Assembly: GCA_007125255.1 (NCBI GenBank)
Contig: SLDM01000329.1
Span: 1 to 6,177, forward strand
DNA: 6,177 nt
DNA from: Phycisphaerales bacterium
GTDB lineage: Bacteria; Planctomycetota; Phycisphaerae; Phycisphaerales; SM1A02
Direction: 5' to 3'
A program made the translations under genes and the position numbers. Below, piece after piece: positions 5,619-6,177 of the stretch (its first letter is position 1; every line of letters starts with the position of its first letter). The notes beneath the pieces are model-generated. The model had not been told where the DNA came from, searched no databases, and saw only the letters and a list, made by a program, of their open reading frames with translations.

Positions 5619-6177
5619 CTAAAGCCACTTCATACTCCTGAAGAGCGCAAAGAGACCGCCGGCAATGGCGACCATGATGAGACAGGCAACGGCGAAACCC
5701 CACAGGGAATCCTCCATCGGCATGCCCCCGACGTTGATCCCCAGCAGACCCGTGAAGATGCTGAGCGGCAAGCCGATCGTGGCAACGACGGTGAGCATGT
5801 AGACGGTGCGGCTGATGCGGGCTTCGTGCCGGGCCCGCAATTCTTCCTGGGTCACCGCCGCGCGGTCGCGCAGCTCTTCAAGTGCATCGGCGACCCGTGC
5901 GCTCTGCTCCATCGCCACCCGCAGTTCGGCCTGGTCGCGCGAGGCCAGAAGTGCCGGCGGCGTGAGCGACAATCGTGAGAGTGCATCCCGCTGGGGAACA
6001 ATGTGCCGGCGGTACGAAATCGCCTGTCTGCGAATGACCGCGAGCTGTGATCGCCACTGATCATCATCCACCTCGCGGTCGAGCATCTGTTCTTCAATCG
6101 CATCCAGACGCTCTTCAAGATTGGTGACGGTCGGGTTCATGTTCATCACCAGGGAGTTGGCGACGGTTGAGAGAAAC
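5619..6177 (-). CDS. CorA/ZntB-family divalent-metal transporter, C-terminal part
   Basis: The frame enters from the right edge without a start, so 186 C-terminal residues are seen of a protein usually about 320-350 long. A GTG at 6149 is only an internal in-frame codon. The visible part has the long charged helix typical of the cytoplasmic funnel (NLEERLDAIEEQMLD, then LRDRAAVTQEELRARHEARI), then two transmembrane helices. The first ends in GIN (codons at 5741-5733) followed by VGGMP; GxN is the pore signature of the family and the GIN-VGG form is closer to ZntB than to classical CorA (GMN). The second helix is followed by the basic tail RSMKWL. It should move zinc, magnesium or another divalent ion across the inner membrane; which ion and direction cannot be decided. 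It lies 159 bases upstream of the sigma gene in the same direction, with no strong terminator between. Confidence 0.9.
   Translation of the reverse strand, partial: FLSTVANSLVMNMNPTVTNLEERLDAIEEQMLDREVDDDQWRSQLAVIRRQAISYRRHIVPQRDALSRLSLTPPALLASRDQAELRVAMEQSARVADALEELRDRAAVTQEELRARHEARISRTVYMLTVVATIGLPLSIFTGLLGINVGGMPMEDSLWGFAVACLIMVAIAGGLFALFRSMKWL

Noticed and set aside
4752..5978. 408-codon open frame on the plus strand
   Set aside because: It spans the sigma, its leader and the transporter in antisense and shows no domain; three supported minus-strand features explain the region.

Overview
The window reads as a Planctomycetota-type chromosome segment, most like Phycisphaerae or a relative. 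The evidence is a short atypical ECF sigma factor directly followed by a membrane Ser/Thr kinase with TPR-like repeats, plus a remnant of a 'SGTIGQP...GGYW' secreted protein ending in a single dockerin-like EF-hand. This assignment is inference from family habits; there is no rRNA or other marker here.

Layout: (1) 1-1265, minus strand: an APC-superfamily amino-acid permease that runs off the left edge, with much higher third-position GC than the genes to the right. (2) 1266-1632: a divergent intergenic region with weak candidate promoters in both directions. (3) 1633-2037, plus strand: a small unrecognised membrane-anchored protein that may be frameshifted, since an acidic reading continues in the -1 frame to 2099. 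(4) 2092-2469, plus strand: a degraded dockerin-tailed gene with no normal start, whose frame runs without a stop through a strong hairpin terminator at 2422-2452. (5) 2534-4774, minus: the Ser/Thr kinase. (6) 4779-5459, minus: the ECF sigma factor, separated from the kinase by four bases. (7) 5460-5618: a leader with a candidate promoter, a palindrome in its spacer, and a G-tract/C-tract arrangement in the predicted 5' UTR. (8) 5619-6177, minus: the C-terminal part of a CorA/ZntB-type metal transporter that runs off the right edge.

The core is the transporter - sigma - kinase series, all read leftward. The sigma and kinase almost certainly form one transcription unit. The sigma lacks the acidic residues usual in region 2.2 and has threonines there, and no anti-sigma gene is visible. 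Together with the adjacent kinase this fits control by sigma phosphorylation, as known for the EcfP/PknT type. The kinase carries an unusual His/Asp-rich loop beside its active site, encoded by a simple-sequence expansion. With a metal transporter next door, a metal-responsive kinase-sigma switch is a testable speculation. The left half (1266-2533) looks like a decayed or rearranged junction.
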